Part shown: piece after piece, positions 7,758 through 17,032 of the stretch | Position numbering within the stretch: the stretch's first letter is position 1 | Layout of the letters: every line of letters begins with the position of its first letter | DNA from: Coriobacteriaceae bacterium AF08-21 | Lineage (GTDB): Bacteria; Actinomycetota; Coriobacteriia; Coriobacteriales; Coriobacteriaceae | Assembly: GCA_027687465.1 (NCBI GenBank) | Contig: JAQCQR010000004.1 | Coordinates: 87,115-135,302, forward strand | DNA length: 48,188 nt | Reading direction: 5' to 3' | Notes under the pieces: model-generated | What the model was told of the DNA's origin: nothing | Seen by the model: the letters and a program-made list of their open reading frames with translations, nothing else | The model's database searches: none | Made by a program: the position numbers and the translations under genes

Positions 7758-8849
7758 TTACGCCTCGCCTCCCTTCTTGGAATCCTTGCGCGTGCGGGAC
7801 GTCTCAGGGGCGTTCTTGAGGAACTCGGGGTCACCGGAATAATGGCACGCAGAATAGTGGCCGGACTCGGTGACAACGCGCTCGGGGCGCTGCTTGCGGC
7901 ACTTGTCCGTCGCATAGGGGCAGCGAGGAGAGAAGACGCAGCCCTCGGGCAGGTTCATGAGCGAAGGCGGGTTGCCGTGAATCGGCGTCAGCGGCTTCTT
8001 CTCATCGATGGCCTGCTCCGGGATGGAGCGAATAAGACCCCAGGTGTAGGGATGGCGGCTCTCGTAGAAGATTTCCTCAGCAGTACCGAACTCGACGGGA
8101 CGGCCGGCGTACATAACCATAATCTTATCGGCCATATCGGCGACGACGCCCAGGTCATGGGTAATCATGATAATGGCGTTGCCGTTCTTCTGCTGCATCT
8201 CCTGCATGAGCTCGATAATCTGAGCCTGAATGGTAACGTCCAGAGCCGTCGTGGGCTCGTCGGCAATCAGGATATCGGGATCGCAGGCAAGGGCCATAGC
8301 AATCATGACGCGCTGACGCATACCGCCGGAGAACTGGTGCGGATACTCATTGACGCGCTTCTCGGGCTCGGGGATACCCACGAGGTCCAAAAGCTCGGTG
8401 GCGCGCTTGAGCGCCTCCTGCTTGGAGTAGCCACGGTGCAGACGAAGGCCCTCGCCCACCTGCTTGCCGATCTTATAGACCGGGTTCAAGGAGGTCATAG
8501 GATCCTGGAAGATCATCGCGATATCGTTACCGCGAATGTGCTGCATCTCTTCCTCGGTCATCTCGAGGATAGAACGACCGCGATAGCGAACGTCGCCGCC
8601 CTCAATCTTTCCCGGAGGCATCGAGATAAGACCCATGATGGTCATGGCGGTCACGGACTTACCGGAGCCGGACTCACCGACGACACCCAAGGTCTCGCCG
8701 CGATCGAGCGTGTAGGAAACACCGTCGACAGCGCGAACAACGCCATCCTCGGTGTGGAAATACATCTTAAGGTCATCGACCTCGAGCAGATGCTGGCCCT
8801 CGGGAACCGGCTGGTCCTTCAGGTCCACATAGTTCTTGTTCTTCTTCAT
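7758..8849 (-). CDS. oppD: Oligopeptide ABC transporter ATP-binding protein OppD
   Basis: A 363-residue ATPase that pairs with OppF to power peptide uptake. Walker A GESGSGKSVTAM, signature FSGGMRQRVMIAMA, Walker B ILIADEPTTALDVT and ITHDLGVV are all intact. The C-terminal domain has EGCVFSPRCPYATDKC and SACH, the cysteine motif typical of OppD/DppD. The start at 8849 lies two bases after the oppC stop. Length and motifs are normal for the family. Confidence 0.96.
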   Translation of the reverse strand: MKKNKNYVDLKDQPVPEGQHLLEVDDLKMYFHTEDGVVRAVDGVSYTLDRGETLGVVGESGSGKSVTAMTIMGLISMPPGKIEGGDVRYRGRSILEMTEEEMQHIRGNDIAMIFQDPMTSLNPVYKIGKQVGEGLRLHRGYSKQEALKRATELLDLVGIPEPEKRVNEYPHQFSGGMRQRVMIAMALACDPDILIADEPTTALDVTIQAQIIELMQEMQQKNGNAIIMITHDLGVVADMADKIMVMYAGRPVEFGTAEEIFYESRHPYTWGLIRSIPEQAIDEKKPLTPIHGNPPSLMNLPEGCVFSPRCPYATDKCRKQRPERVVTESGHYSACHYSGDPEFLKNAPETSRTRKDSKKGGEA

Positions 8850-8851
8850 CC

Positions 8852-9787
8852 TTATGCGTCCTTCATCTTGACGTCGAGGGCGTCGCGCAGACCGTCACCC
8901 AGCAGGGTGAAGGCGAGCACCGTCGAGAGAATTGCCAGACCGGGCATGATCATCATCCAGGGAGCAGTCAGAAGATACTGCTGACCGTCCTGAATCATGG
9001 AGCCCCACGAAGGCGTGGGCGGGATAACGCCCATGCCGAGGAAGGACAGAGCGGACTCGGTCAGAATAGCGCCACCAATGTTCATGGTCGCGTAGACCAC
9101 GATGGAAGCAACGGAGTTCGGGAAGATATGGCGCATAACGATACGGGCATCGGATGCACCCATAGCGCGAGCGGCGTCAACATAATCGTTCTCTTTGACC
9201 GTCAGGATCGCGGATCGGAAGACGCGCGCAATCGAGGGCCAGCCAAGAATACCGATGGCGATAAAAACGTTCTGAAGGCCACGGCCGATAACGGCAATCA
9301 TGGCAACAACGAACAGCACGTACGGGAACGCAAGGAAGATGTCCGCACAGCGCATGATGATCGTATCCCAGATGCCACCATAGAAACCGGCCAGGGCGCC
9401 CATGACCAGACCGATCACCGTGGAGATGGCAGTGGCCATAATACCGACGGAAAGCGAAACGCGTGCACCGTAGATAACACGGACGAGAATGTCACGACCA
9501 AGAGAGTCGGTGCCAAACGGGTGCTCGGCACACGGAGCCAGCAGCGACGTCTCGGCCATGGTAGTCGAGTCGGAAGCCGTAGGCGAACCGAGCCAGGGCT
9601 GAGCCCACAGATCTGCGGTCAGGGCAACCAAAACGACGATGATGATCCAGCAGACACCGATAACGGCGAGCTTGTTCTTACGAAGACGCTTAAAAGCGTC
9701 GCCCCACAGCGTGCGGGACTTGGCGGGAGCAGATGCGGCCTTGGTGGCGGTAGCCTGCTCCTGAGACTGAGAATCAGTTTCCTGCAT
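8852..9787 (-). CDS. oppC: Oligopeptide ABC transporter permease OppC
   Basis: A 311-residue membrane subunit with about six transmembrane segments after a 40-residue polar N-terminus. The EAA coupling loop is visible as DYVDAARAMGASDARIVMRHIFPN around 200, and the family sequence FGTDSLGRDILVRVIYGAR precedes the core. A clear GGGAGG lies upstream of the ATG at 9787. It forms the heterodimeric channel with OppB, whose gene ends 14 bases before it. Confidence 0.95.
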   Translation of the reverse strand: MQETDSQSQEQATATKAASAPAKSRTLWGDAFKRLRKNKLAVIGVCWIIIVVLVALTADLWAQPWLGSPTASDSTTMAETSLLAPCAEHPFGTDSLGRDILVRVIYGARVSLSVGIMATAISTVIGLVMGALAGFYGGIWDTIIMRCADIFLAFPYVLFVVAMIAVIGRGLQNVFIAIGILGWPSIARVFRSAILTVKENDYVDAARAMGASDARIVMRHIFPNSVASIVVYATMNIGGAILTESALSFLGMGVIPPTPSWGSMIQDGQQYLLTAPWMMIMPGLAILSTVLAFTLLGDGLRDALDVKMKDA

Positions 9788-9801
9788 GAGACGTACCTCC
9801 C

Positions 9802-10839
9802 TTAGGCCTTATCCGACGGACCGCCAAGGCGGATGCGCGGGTCGAGGAATGCATAGCTAATGTCGACGAGCAGGTTAATTACCATGACGACGACAACGAT
9901 GAGCGTAACGCCGCCCATAACGATGGGCCAGTCGCGCATGCTAATGGCGCGGTAGACCTCGAAGCCGATGCCGGGCCAGTTAAAGACCGTCTCGGTCAGG
10001 ATGGCGCCCGAAAGCATGCCTCCGAAGTCGACACCAATATAGGTAACGACGGGGATGAGTGCATTCTTAAGCGCATGCTTGATGATGATCGCGCGATTGG
10101 AGAGACCCTTGGCCTTTGCCGTGCGGATGTAATCCTGGTTCATGACGTCGAGCAGCTGCGAACGCATGATGCGGGCAGCATAGGCGGTCGAAACCGAAGC
10201 CAGCGTGATGGTCGGAAGCACGTAGTGCATCCAATCCTGATACTGAGAGCTGGCACCGCCGGCACCCGAAATCGGCATGGAGAATGCGCCGCCGGTGGCA
10301 TCCTTGAGGATGACGCCGAAGAACAGCTGCAGCAACATACCGAGCCAGAAAGCAGGGACGGCAACGAGGATCGACGTGGTGAGCGTTACCAAAATATCCC
10401 AGAAGGAATAACGCTTGACCGCCGAAATAATACCCGCACCGATACCCATGATTGCCTCGAGCACGATAGCGCACGCGGCAAGTTTGACCGTATACGGATA
10501 CTTCTGGGCAAAGATTTCCGTAACCGGCAGCTTGCGCTGGTACGAATTGCCCAGATCGCCATGAAGCAGACCGTTCATGTAATACAAATAACGGTCCACG
10601 AGCGACGTTTGAACGGGATCGCCGTTCTCGTCAAGGATCGCGTTGCCGTCCTCGTCCGACTGGACCAGGTGATAGCGCACGCGAAGCTGAAGCTCTACCT
10701 CGGGGGACAGAGCCTTGTCTCCACCGATCAGCTTGATCGGATCTCCCGGCACGATATTCTGGAGGGCGAACAGAATCAGCGTGACGCCCAAAAATACCGG
10801 GATGAACTGAAGCACACGTTTAACGATGTACTTACCCAT
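9802..10839 (-). CDS. oppB: Oligopeptide ABC transporter permease OppB
   Basis: A 345-residue permease with the N-terminal signature KRVLQFIPVFLGVTLILF, a periplasmic-side loop after the first membrane segment, and an EAA loop DYIRTAKAKGLSNRAIIIKH. The ending SYAFLDPRIRLG is typical of OppB/DppB. A GGGGAG ribosome site precedes the ATG at 10839. It is separated from oppA by 157 bases that hold two hairpins, which probably set a lower level for the membrane and ATPase genes than for the binding protein. Confidence 0.95.
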   Translation of the reverse strand: MGKYIVKRVLQFIPVFLGVTLILFALQNIVPGDPIKLIGGDKALSPEVELQLRVRYHLVQSDEDGNAILDENGDPVQTSLVDRYLYYMNGLLHGDLGNSYQRKLPVTEIFAQKYPYTVKLAACAIVLEAIMGIGAGIISAVKRYSFWDILVTLTTSILVAVPAFWLGMLLQLFFGVILKDATGGAFSMPISGAGGASSQYQDWMHYVLPTITLASVSTAYAARIMRSQLLDVMNQDYIRTAKAKGLSNRAIIIKHALKNALIPVVTYIGVDFGGMLSGAILTETVFNWPGIGFEVYRAISMRDWPIVMGGVTLIVVVVMVINLLVDISYAFLDPRIRLGGPSDKA

Positions 10840-10869
10840 ACCACTCCCCTATCTAGGGATTAACCTAAA

Positions 10870-10899
10870 TGGGATGCCGATCGCCAGACCGGCATCCCA
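10870..10899 (-). promoter_or_regulatory. Intercistronic hairpin between oppA and oppB
   Basis: A perfect 10-bp stem TGGGATGCCG / CGGCATCCCA with a 10-base loop. It has no strong T run, so it fits a partial terminator or an mRNA-stabilising 3' structure that protects the oppA message. A second, imperfect hairpin (CCATGAGGTC / GACCCTCATGG) lies at about 10949-10982, next to the oppA stop. Confidence 0.6.
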
Positions 10900-10996
10900 A
10901 AATTACCATCAGCCAGTTTACCCCAGGTTAGGGAGAACTGTATGTTTCCCATGAGGTCTACGTAAATACTTGACCCTCATGGAAGCTGCAAAACTC

Positions 10997-12673
10997 TTAG
11001 GCGAGCTCAGCGGTACCCAGATCAGCATGCTTCTGCGGATCAACATAGAGGTGCTTAACGCGGTCGGAGCCAGCGATGGTGTGCGTATAGAACATCACCG
11101 GGATAACCGGGCAGTCAGCGGCGACCATGGCGTCGGCCTCCTGCATCTTGGCGATGCGCTCCTCGTCATCAACCGTGGTGCGGGCCTCGTCGACCTTGGC
11201 ATCGAACTCGGGGTTGCTGTAGCCGGAACGGTTGTCGCCGCCGAGGGAGTCGGAGTGGAACAGCGGATACAGGAAGTTGTCCATGATCGGGTAATCGGCA
11301 ACCCAGCCCAGACGGCCGAACTGATAGTTGAAGTTCTGATACTGCTCGAGCAGGGCAGACCACTCGGGGGTATCGGAGACGGCGGTGACGCCCACCTTGG
11401 CAAGGTCGCCGATGATGGACTCCATGATCTCCTTGTGGCCACCGTCCTGGTTGTAGGACAGGGTCACATTGATGCCACGATCGCCGTTAGCGCCAGCGGG
11501 AGCAACCTTGTCGAGGTACTCATTAGCCTTGTCGACATCGTAGGCGCAGAACTCCCATGCGCCCTCCTTGTAGCCAGCAATGCCCGGAGGAATAATACCG
11601 TCGGCGGGGGTACGGGTGCCCTTGAAGATGGTCTTGCAGATGGCCTCACGGTTGATGGCCAGGGAGATGCCCCTGCGCAGATCGGCGTTGTTGAACGGCT
11701 CGGCCGTGGTGTTGCAGGTCAGATAGTAGGTGGAAGGCTCGGCACCGAGCAGCATGCGCGCACCATCACTCATGGTGTAGCCGTCCTTGGACTCGCCACG
11801 GTCCTTCTTGGCGGCATCGATCTGAGCAGGGGGGACGTCGCAGACATCGAGGTTGCCGGCCTGGAACTCCTTGTAAGCGGTCTCCATGTCCTTGATGACC
11901 GGGAAGTGGATCCTGCCGATCTTGGCCTTGTCGCCATAGTAATCGTCAAACTTCTTGAGGTTGATCTCCTGGCCATCCTCCCACTTACCGTCCATCATGA
12001 ACGGGCCGTTGCCGACCGGAGCAAGGTAGAAGCTCTTGACATCAGACTCGGCGCACTCGGGAACCGGGGCCAGAGCCGGATGAGAGGCGACGAAGGGGAA
12101 GTCGGCGTAAGCGGAAGCCAGCTTGACGACGAGGGTCTCATCATCGGGGCAAGTAACACCGCTGAGCTCGGTAGCGTTACCGGCAACCAGATCGTCGTAG
12201 CCCTCGACCATGGAAAGGTGATAAGAGACCTCGGAAGGACCATACTCTTTTGCGATAGCAGACTTAGGATTGACCAGACGCTCCCAACCAAACTTGAAGG
12301 ACTTGGAGGTAACGTCGTCACCGTTGTGGAACTTGGCCTTCTTGATCTTGAAGGTGAACTCGGTGGCGTCGTCGTTAGCCTCAAAGGACTCGCAAGCCAG
12401 CGGGACAATCTCGCCCTTCTCGGCGTCGTAAGAGGTCAGAGCATCGAACAGCTGGTACTCGACCTGAGTGCCCTGGTCCTCCTGGACGTTATAGGGGTCG
12501 ATGCAGACCGGGTTGTTGATGTAGAAGTTCAGCGTCGAACCGGACTCAGAACCGGAAGCGTCGCCGCCCTTCTTGCCGCATGCGGCAAGAAAAGCCATGG
12601 AGCTCGCAGCGAGGGTGCCGCCAACAAAGGCGCGACGACCCATAACGGGCTGGTGGAACATAGAATCAGCCAT
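10997..12673 (-). CDS. oppA: Oligopeptide-binding lipoprotein OppA
   Basis: A 558-residue extracellular solute-binding protein of family 5, which captures peptides for the OppBCDF channel. The N-terminus MGRRAFVGG...FLAAC carries twin arginines, a hydrophobic stretch and a lipobox with Cys near 32, so it should be a lipoprotein, perhaps Tat-exported. A Gly/Ser-rich linker follows, then family motifs such as NNPVCIDPYNVQ and FKFGWERLVNPK. I place the start at ATG 12673, where AAGGAGG lies five bases upstream; the open frame extends 15 codons further without support. It is the first gene of the opp operon. Confidence 0.93.
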   Translation of the reverse strand: MADSMFHQPVMGRRAFVGGTLAASSMAFLAACGKKGGDASGSESGSTLNFYINNPVCIDPYNVQEDQGTQVEYQLFDALTSYDAEKGEIVPLACESFEANDDATEFTFKIKKAKFHNGDDVTSKSFKFGWERLVNPKSAIAKEYGPSEVSYHLSMVEGYDDLVAGNATELSGVTCPDDETLVVKLASAYADFPFVASHPALAPVPECAESDVKSFYLAPVGNGPFMMDGKWEDGQEINLKKFDDYYGDKAKIGRIHFPVIKDMETAYKEFQAGNLDVCDVPPAQIDAAKKDRGESKDGYTMSDGARMLLGAEPSTYYLTCNTTAEPFNNADLRRGISLAINREAICKTIFKGTRTPADGIIPPGIAGYKEGAWEFCAYDVDKANEYLDKVAPAGANGDRGINVTLSYNQDGGHKEIMESIIGDLAKVGVTAVSDTPEWSALLEQYQNFNYQFGRLGWVADYPIMDNFLYPLFHSDSLGGDNRSGYSNPEFDAKVDEARTTVDDEERIAKMQEADAMVAADCPVIPVMFYTHTIAGSDRVKHLYVDPQKHADLGTAELA

Positions 12674-12910
12674 GCCATCCTCCTTTTGAGATAGGACAAA
12701 GTGAATTCGATCGGGCAACGTCGAGACAGCTAGATCGAACCATTCAAACGCGGTCCGCCGTTATGGCTGGCTATGCAATGCGGGCCAACGTTTGCAATAC
12801 AGTAGCGCATTTTATGCACAATTTGGCGCTGATTCCGGTTAACGGTCGAGAATTTCTTTAGTTAGGCGAAGTATGTGGGGATATTTTGACTCTATTACAA
12901 GTCTGTAAAC
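12674..12910 (-). promoter_or_regulatory. oppA upstream region with candidate promoter
   Basis: This 237-base stretch is gene-free. The best promoter I see on the minus strand is TTGTGC (12816-12821), 16 bases, TATTGC (12794-12799), which would give a leader of about 110 bases. The boxes are not strong and no operator is obvious. Confidence 0.3.
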
Positions 12911-12943
12911 AAAAAGGGCCCCGCACTTGCGGAACCCTTTTCA
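12911..12943 (-). terminator. Terminator after secG
   Basis: On the minus strand GGGTTCCGCA-AGT-GCGGGGCCC is followed by TTTTTG. It isolates secG from the opp operon. Confidence 0.88.
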
Positions 12944-12963
12944 AGCGTATATGCGACTCGAGC

Positions 12964-13218
12964 TTAGTAGCCCACGATGCCCTGGGGGAAGAAGAACATG
13001 CACAGCACGACGCACACGGCAAACACGACAGCCATGATAACGGTCAGGCGGTCAAGGTTCTGCTCCATAACGCCTGTGGCAGAGCTGGAGTTATACAGCG
13101 AGCTAGCGATCATATCCGAAACGCCGGTGCCCTTACCGGAGTGCATCAGGACGAGAATCGTCAGCGCCACGGCAGAAACAGCCCAAACGACAAACAGAAG
13201 AATCTGGAACGGACCCAT
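12964..13218 (-). CDS. secG: Preprotein translocase subunit SecG
   Basis: An 84-residue membrane protein with two transmembrane helices (about 5-25 and 58-78) and the family-typical loop with HSGKGTGVSDMI between them. SecG assists SecYEG in moving proteins across the membrane. AAGGAG lies upstream of the ATG at 13218. Its place after the glycolytic genes matches the common tpiA-secG neighbourhood in Gram-positive bacteria, though gpmI and a terminator intervene here. Confidence 0.93.
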   Translation of the reverse strand: MGPFQILLFVVWAVSAVALTILVLMHSGKGTGVSDMIASSLYNSSSATGVMEQNLDRLTVIMAVVFAVCVVLCMFFFPQGIVGY

Positions 13219-13322
13219 AGATAAGCTCCTTAATAGAACAATTCAAACTCCAGTACTGTACCACAACCCCCAACACTCCCCCACCCGCCAATTGGAGACG
13301 GGGTAGAAATGGCAGAAATACC

Positions 13323-13356
13323 AAAAAGGGGGTCGTCCGGTTGTGGACAACCCCCT
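13323..13356 (-). terminator. Terminator after gpmI
   Basis: GGGGGTTGTCC / GG-CGACCCCC forms a strong stem on the minus strand followed by TTTTTGG. It separates the glycolytic operon from secG. Confidence 0.85.
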
Positions 13357-13382
13357 TACTAGAAAACGGTATTTGTTTTCTA

Positions 13383-14936
13383 TTAGACCTCGGTGGCGAG
13401 CACGCGACCCGTCATCTCGACGGAAGGCTCAATACCAGCCATGGTGAGCATAGTCGGAGCGATATCGGAAAGACGGCCGTCCTCGATACCGGTGAGCTTG
13501 GCCTTATCATCAACGATGATGAACGGCACGCGGTTGGTGGTGTGAGCCGTAAACGGATGCTTGGAACCGTCGGAAGCAACGTCAAACATGTGATCGGCGT
13601 TGCCATGGTCGGCGGTAATCAGCGCAAAGCCGCCCTTGGCGAGAATCGCCGGGACAACCTTGGACAGAGCATCGTCAACAGCCTCGACGGCCTTAACGGC
13701 GGCGTCGAAGACACCGGTGTGACCAACCATGTCGCAATTTGCGAAGTTCACGATGTAGAAATCAGCGCGATCCTCGTTGATTGCGGCGACGAGCTTCTCG
13801 GTAACCTCGGGAGCGCTCATCTCGGGCTGCAGATCGTAGGTAGCGACCTTGGGGGAAGCGACGAGCACGCGCTCCTCGCCCTCCTTGGGCTCCTCGATGC
13901 CGCCGTTGAGGAAGAACGTCACGTGGGCGTACTTCTCGGTCTCGGCGGTGTGCAGCTGCTTGAGGCCATTGGCGGCGATAACGTCGGCCAGAACGTTCTC
14001 GGGGAACGTCTTGGGGAAGGCGACCTCGACGTCAAACGTCGGATCGTACTCGGTCATCGTCACAAAGTGCGAAAGCTTGATCTGCTCGCGCTCAAAGCCG
14101 TCGAACTCCTTGTCCGTGAACACGCGGGTCATCTGACGAGCGCGGTCGGGACGGAAGTTGAAGAAGATGGCCGCGTCGCCCTCGTGGATACCCTCGTTGT
14201 GGGCAGCGAAGGGCTCGACGAACTCGTCGCCGCGCGGATCCTTCTCGTAGTAGGCCTTGATACCGGCAACGGGATCGGTATCGGCATCGGACGCGTTGAC
14301 CATGACGTCGTAGGCGCGCTGGATGCGCTCCCAACGGTTGTCGCGGTCCATGGCCCAATAGCGGCCCGAAACGGTGGCAACGCGAGCGTCGCAACCGGTC
14401 TCCTCGGAGATCTTAGCCAGGAAGGCGCAGAACTCACTCATGTAGCCGGCACCGGACTGCGGGTCGACGTCACGGCCATCCATAAAGGCGTGGACGCGAA
14501 CGGTCTTGACGCCATGCTGGGCAGCCATCTTGACCAGAGCCTCGACGTGGTTCATGTGAGAATGAACACCGCCAGGGCTCATAAGGCCCATGAGGTGGAG
14601 AGTCTTGCCTTCGGCCTTGACATCGTCCATGGCCTTGACGAAGACCTCGTTCTTGGCGATGGAGCCGTCCTTGATGGCATTGTTGATGCGCGAAAGCTCC
14701 TGGAACACGATGCGGCCGGCACCGATGTTGAGGTGGCCTACCTCGGAGTTGCCCATCTGACCGTCGGGAAGGCCCACGTCCTCGCCCGAAGCACCGAGCG
14801 TGGTGTGAGGATACTTCTCGTACAGGCTATCAAGGAAGGGCGTCTTGGCAGCGGCGACGGCGTTCTCGCCATCGGCCGGAGCAAGGCCGCAGCCATCCAT
14901 GATGATCAGGAGTGCAGGAAGATGACGCTGTGCCAT
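13383..14936 (-). CDS. gpmI: 2,3-bisphosphoglycerate-independent phosphoglycerate mutase
   Basis: A 517-residue metalloenzyme of the alkaline-phosphatase superfamily that interconverts 3- and 2-phosphoglycerate. The metal site IIMDGCGL with Asp14 and the phosphoserine site DGQMGNSEVGHLNIGAGR with Ser64 are intact, as are ITADHGNAD and HTTNRVPFI near the C-terminus. Length matches GpmI, not the cofactor-dependent mutases. The ribosome site overlaps the tpiA stop codon (GAGTAGGA), so the two genes are translationally coupled. Confidence 0.97.
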   Translation of the reverse strand: MAQRHLPALLIIMDGCGLAPADGENAVAAAKTPFLDSLYEKYPHTTLGASGEDVGLPDGQMGNSEVGHLNIGAGRIVFQELSRINNAIKDGSIAKNEVFVKAMDDVKAEGKTLHLMGLMSPGGVHSHMNHVEALVKMAAQHGVKTVRVHAFMDGRDVDPQSGAGYMSEFCAFLAKISEETGCDARVATVSGRYWAMDRDNRWERIQRAYDVMVNASDADTDPVAGIKAYYEKDPRGDEFVEPFAAHNEGIHEGDAAIFFNFRPDRARQMTRVFTDKEFDGFEREQIKLSHFVTMTEYDPTFDVEVAFPKTFPENVLADVIAANGLKQLHTAETEKYAHVTFFLNGGIEEPKEGEERVLVASPKVATYDLQPEMSAPEVTEKLVAAINEDRADFYIVNFANCDMVGHTGVFDAAVKAVEAVDDALSKVVPAILAKGGFALITADHGNADHMFDVASDGSKHPFTAHTTNRVPFIIVDDKAKLTGIEDGRLSDIAPTMLTMAGIEPSVEMTGRVLATEV

Positions 14937-14941
14937 ATGTC

Positions 14942-15709
14942 CTACTCGCCTGCCTTGACGACCATAGAGGCGAAGTCGGCAGCCTTGAGCGAAGCGCCGC
15001 CCACGAGGGCGCCGTCAACGTCGGGCTTGGCGACGAGCTCGGCAATGTTGCCGGGCTTAGCGGAACCACCGTACAGGACGCGGATACCGTCGGCGAGCTC
15101 CTCGCCAAACATCTCCTTGAGGGTCTCACGGATAGCGCCGCAGACCTCCTGGGCGTCCTCAGCGGTAGCGGTCTTTCCGGTGCCGATGGCCCAGATGGGC
15201 TCGTAGGCGACGACGACCTGCTTGGGGCAGGTGATCTCAAGACCAGCAAGGCCAGCCTTGACCTGGTTCACGACGTGCTCGACATAGGTGCCAGCCTCGC
15301 GGACCTCGAGGGACTCGCCGCAGCAGAAGACGGGAACAAGACCGGCGGCAACGAGGGCCTTGGCCTTCTTGTTCTGATCCTCGTCGGTCTCGTGGAAGTA
15401 GTCGCGACGCTCGGAGTGACCGATGATGCAGTAGGTGCAGCCAGCGGACTTGAGCATGTCGCAAGAGGACTCACCGGTGAAGGCACCCTTGGCCTCCCAG
15501 TACACGTTCTGAGCACCGAGGGCGATGGGGGCAGCCTGAATACGGTCATGAACCGTGGTGATGTCAATGGTCGGAGGGCAGACGAGCACCTCGACGCCAG
15601 CCGGAACCTCGGGCAGAGCCTGAGCCAGCTCGTCGGCGAGCTTGACGGCCTCGGCGACGTCGTTGTTCATCTTCCAGTTACCAGCGATAAGAAGGGTGCG
15701 ATTAGGCAT
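14942..15709 (-). CDS. tpiA: Triosephosphate isomerase
   Basis: A 255-residue TIM-barrel enzyme that interconverts dihydroxyacetone phosphate and glyceraldehyde-3-phosphate. It begins RTLLIAGNWKMNN with the catalytic Lys, has GHSERR with the catalytic His, VAYEPIWAIGTGKTA with the catalytic Glu and loop 6, and LYGGSAKP near the end. The ATG at 15709 lies inside the last codons of pgk, an 8-base overlap; an upstream in-frame extension would only read pgk out of frame. Confidence 0.97.
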   Translation of the reverse strand: MPNRTLLIAGNWKMNNDVAEAVKLADELAQALPEVPAGVEVLVCPPTIDITTVHDRIQAAPIALGAQNVYWEAKGAFTGESSCDMLKSAGCTYCIIGHSERRDYFHETDEDQNKKAKALVAAGLVPVFCCGESLEVREAGTYVEHVVNQVKAGLAGLEITCPKQVVVAYEPIWAIGTGKTATAEDAQEVCGAIRETLKEMFGEELADGIRVLYGGSAKPGNIAELVAKPDVDGALVGGASLKAADFASMVVKAGE

Positions 15710-16892
15710 CGAGAAGCGCCTCCACTCCGGGCAGGGCCTTACCCTCGACGAGCTCCATGGAAGCGCCACCACCGGTGGAGATCCAGCTCATCTTGTCGGC
15801 CAGGTTGAACTTGTTGACAGCCGCGACAGAGTCACCACCGCCGATGATCGAGGTGCAGTCGGCCTCGGCGACGGCCTCGGCGATAGCCTGGGTGCCGTGA
15901 GCGAAGTTGTCGAACTCGAAGACGCCCATGGGGCCGTTCCAGAACACGGTCTTGGCGCCCTTGACGGCCTCGGCGTAGAGCTCCTCGGTCTTGGGGCCGA
16001 TGTCCATGCCCTCACGATCGTCGGGGATAGCGTCGGAAGCGACAACCTCGGGGACAGCGTCCTCGCCAAAGTGATCGGCAACGCGGTTGTCGATGGGGAG
16101 CAGGATCTTGACGCCCTTCTCCTCGGCCTTCTTGAGCATCTCGCCGGCGCGCTCGACCCAGTCCTCTTCCTTGAGGGACTGACCGACGGTCAGACCCTGA
16201 GCCAGGAAGAAGGTGTAGGCCATGCCGCCACCGATGATCAGGGTATCAGCGGAGTCGATGAGGTGATCGAGAACGCCGATCTTGGAGGAAACCTTGGAAC
16301 CGCCGACGATAGCGACGAAGGGGCGCTCGGGCTCGGCGAAGATGCCGGTCAGCGTGTCGACCTCCTTCTCGAGCAGGAAGCCGGCGACGGCAGGCAGGTA
16401 AGCGGCGGGGCCCACGACGGAACCCTGGGCGCGGTGAGCGGTGCCGAAGGCATCGAGAACGAAGACGTCACCATAGGAAGCGAGCTTCTTGGCGATCTCG
16501 GGATCGTTCTTCTTCTCACGCTTGTCAAAACGGACGTTCTCGAGAACGAGGACCTTGCCCGGCTCGACGGCGGCAACAGCCTCAGCAGCCTTCTCGCCGT
16601 AGGTGTCGGCGACAAAGGCAACATCGAGACCAGAGAGCTCAGCGAGCTTCTTGGCGACGGGCTCGAGGGACAGCTCGGGCTGGAAGCCGGTGCCATCGGG
16701 ACGGCCGAGGTGGCTCATGAGGATGACGCGAGCGTTGTGCTCAACGAGGTAGTTGATGGTGGGCAGGGCAGCCTTGATGCGGGTGGTATCGCCAACGACG
16801 CCATCCTTGATAGGCACGTTGAAGTCAACGCGGACGAGAACGCGCTTGCCGTCGACATCGATGTCGCGGACGGTCTTCTTGGTAAAGGCCAT
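15702..16892 (-). CDS. pgk: Phosphoglycerate kinase
   Basis: A 396-residue two-domain kinase that makes ATP from 1,3-bisphosphoglycerate. Visible are VLVRVDFNVP near the N-terminus, MSHLGRPDG, FLLEKEVDTL, VGGSKVSSKIGVL in the hinge and IIGGGDSVAA with SWISTGGGASMELVEG at the C-terminus. The ATG at 16892 is preceded by AAAGGTAG. It is the first gene after the gapA terminator, so it is made either by readthrough from gapA or from its own weak promoter. Confidence 0.97.
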   Translation of the reverse strand: MAFTKKTVRDIDVDGKRVLVRVDFNVPIKDGVVGDTTRIKAALPTINYLVEHNARVILMSHLGRPDGTGFQPELSLEPVAKKLAELSGLDVAFVADTYGEKAAEAVAAVEPGKVLVLENVRFDKREKKNDPEIAKKLASYGDVFVLDAFGTAHRAQGSVVGPAAYLPAVAGFLLEKEVDTLTGIFAEPERPFVAIVGGSKVSSKIGVLDHLIDSADTLIIGGGMAYTFFLAQGLTVGQSLKEEDWVERAGEMLKKAEEKGVKILLPIDNRVADHFGEDAVPEVVASDAIPDDREGMDIGPKTEELYAEAVKGAKTVFWNGPMGVFEFDNFAHGTQAIAEAVAEADCTSIIGGGDSVAAVNKFNLADKMSWISTGGGASMELVEGKALPGVEALLDA

Positions 16893-16949
16893 GTTTGCTT
16901 CTACCTTTCGTACGTGTCTGCCTCCCATTACGGCAGACGATTTCCTATA

Positions 16950-16998
16950 AAAAGGGCGCGACCCTAGGGTGTAAGCCCTATGAGGCCGCGCCCTTCTT
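16950..16998 (-). terminator. Hairpin between gapA and pgk
   Basis: AAGGGCGCG pairs with CGCGCCCTT around an inner CATAGGGCTTACACCCTAGG region that can pair too; on the minus strand TTTTTA follows. The form is a terminator or attenuator that would let gapA be expressed above pgk-tpiA-gpmI. Confidence 0.75.
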
Positions 16999-17032
16999 TA
17001 GACGCTCAACGAGCTATTCGCTAAAAGCTAAA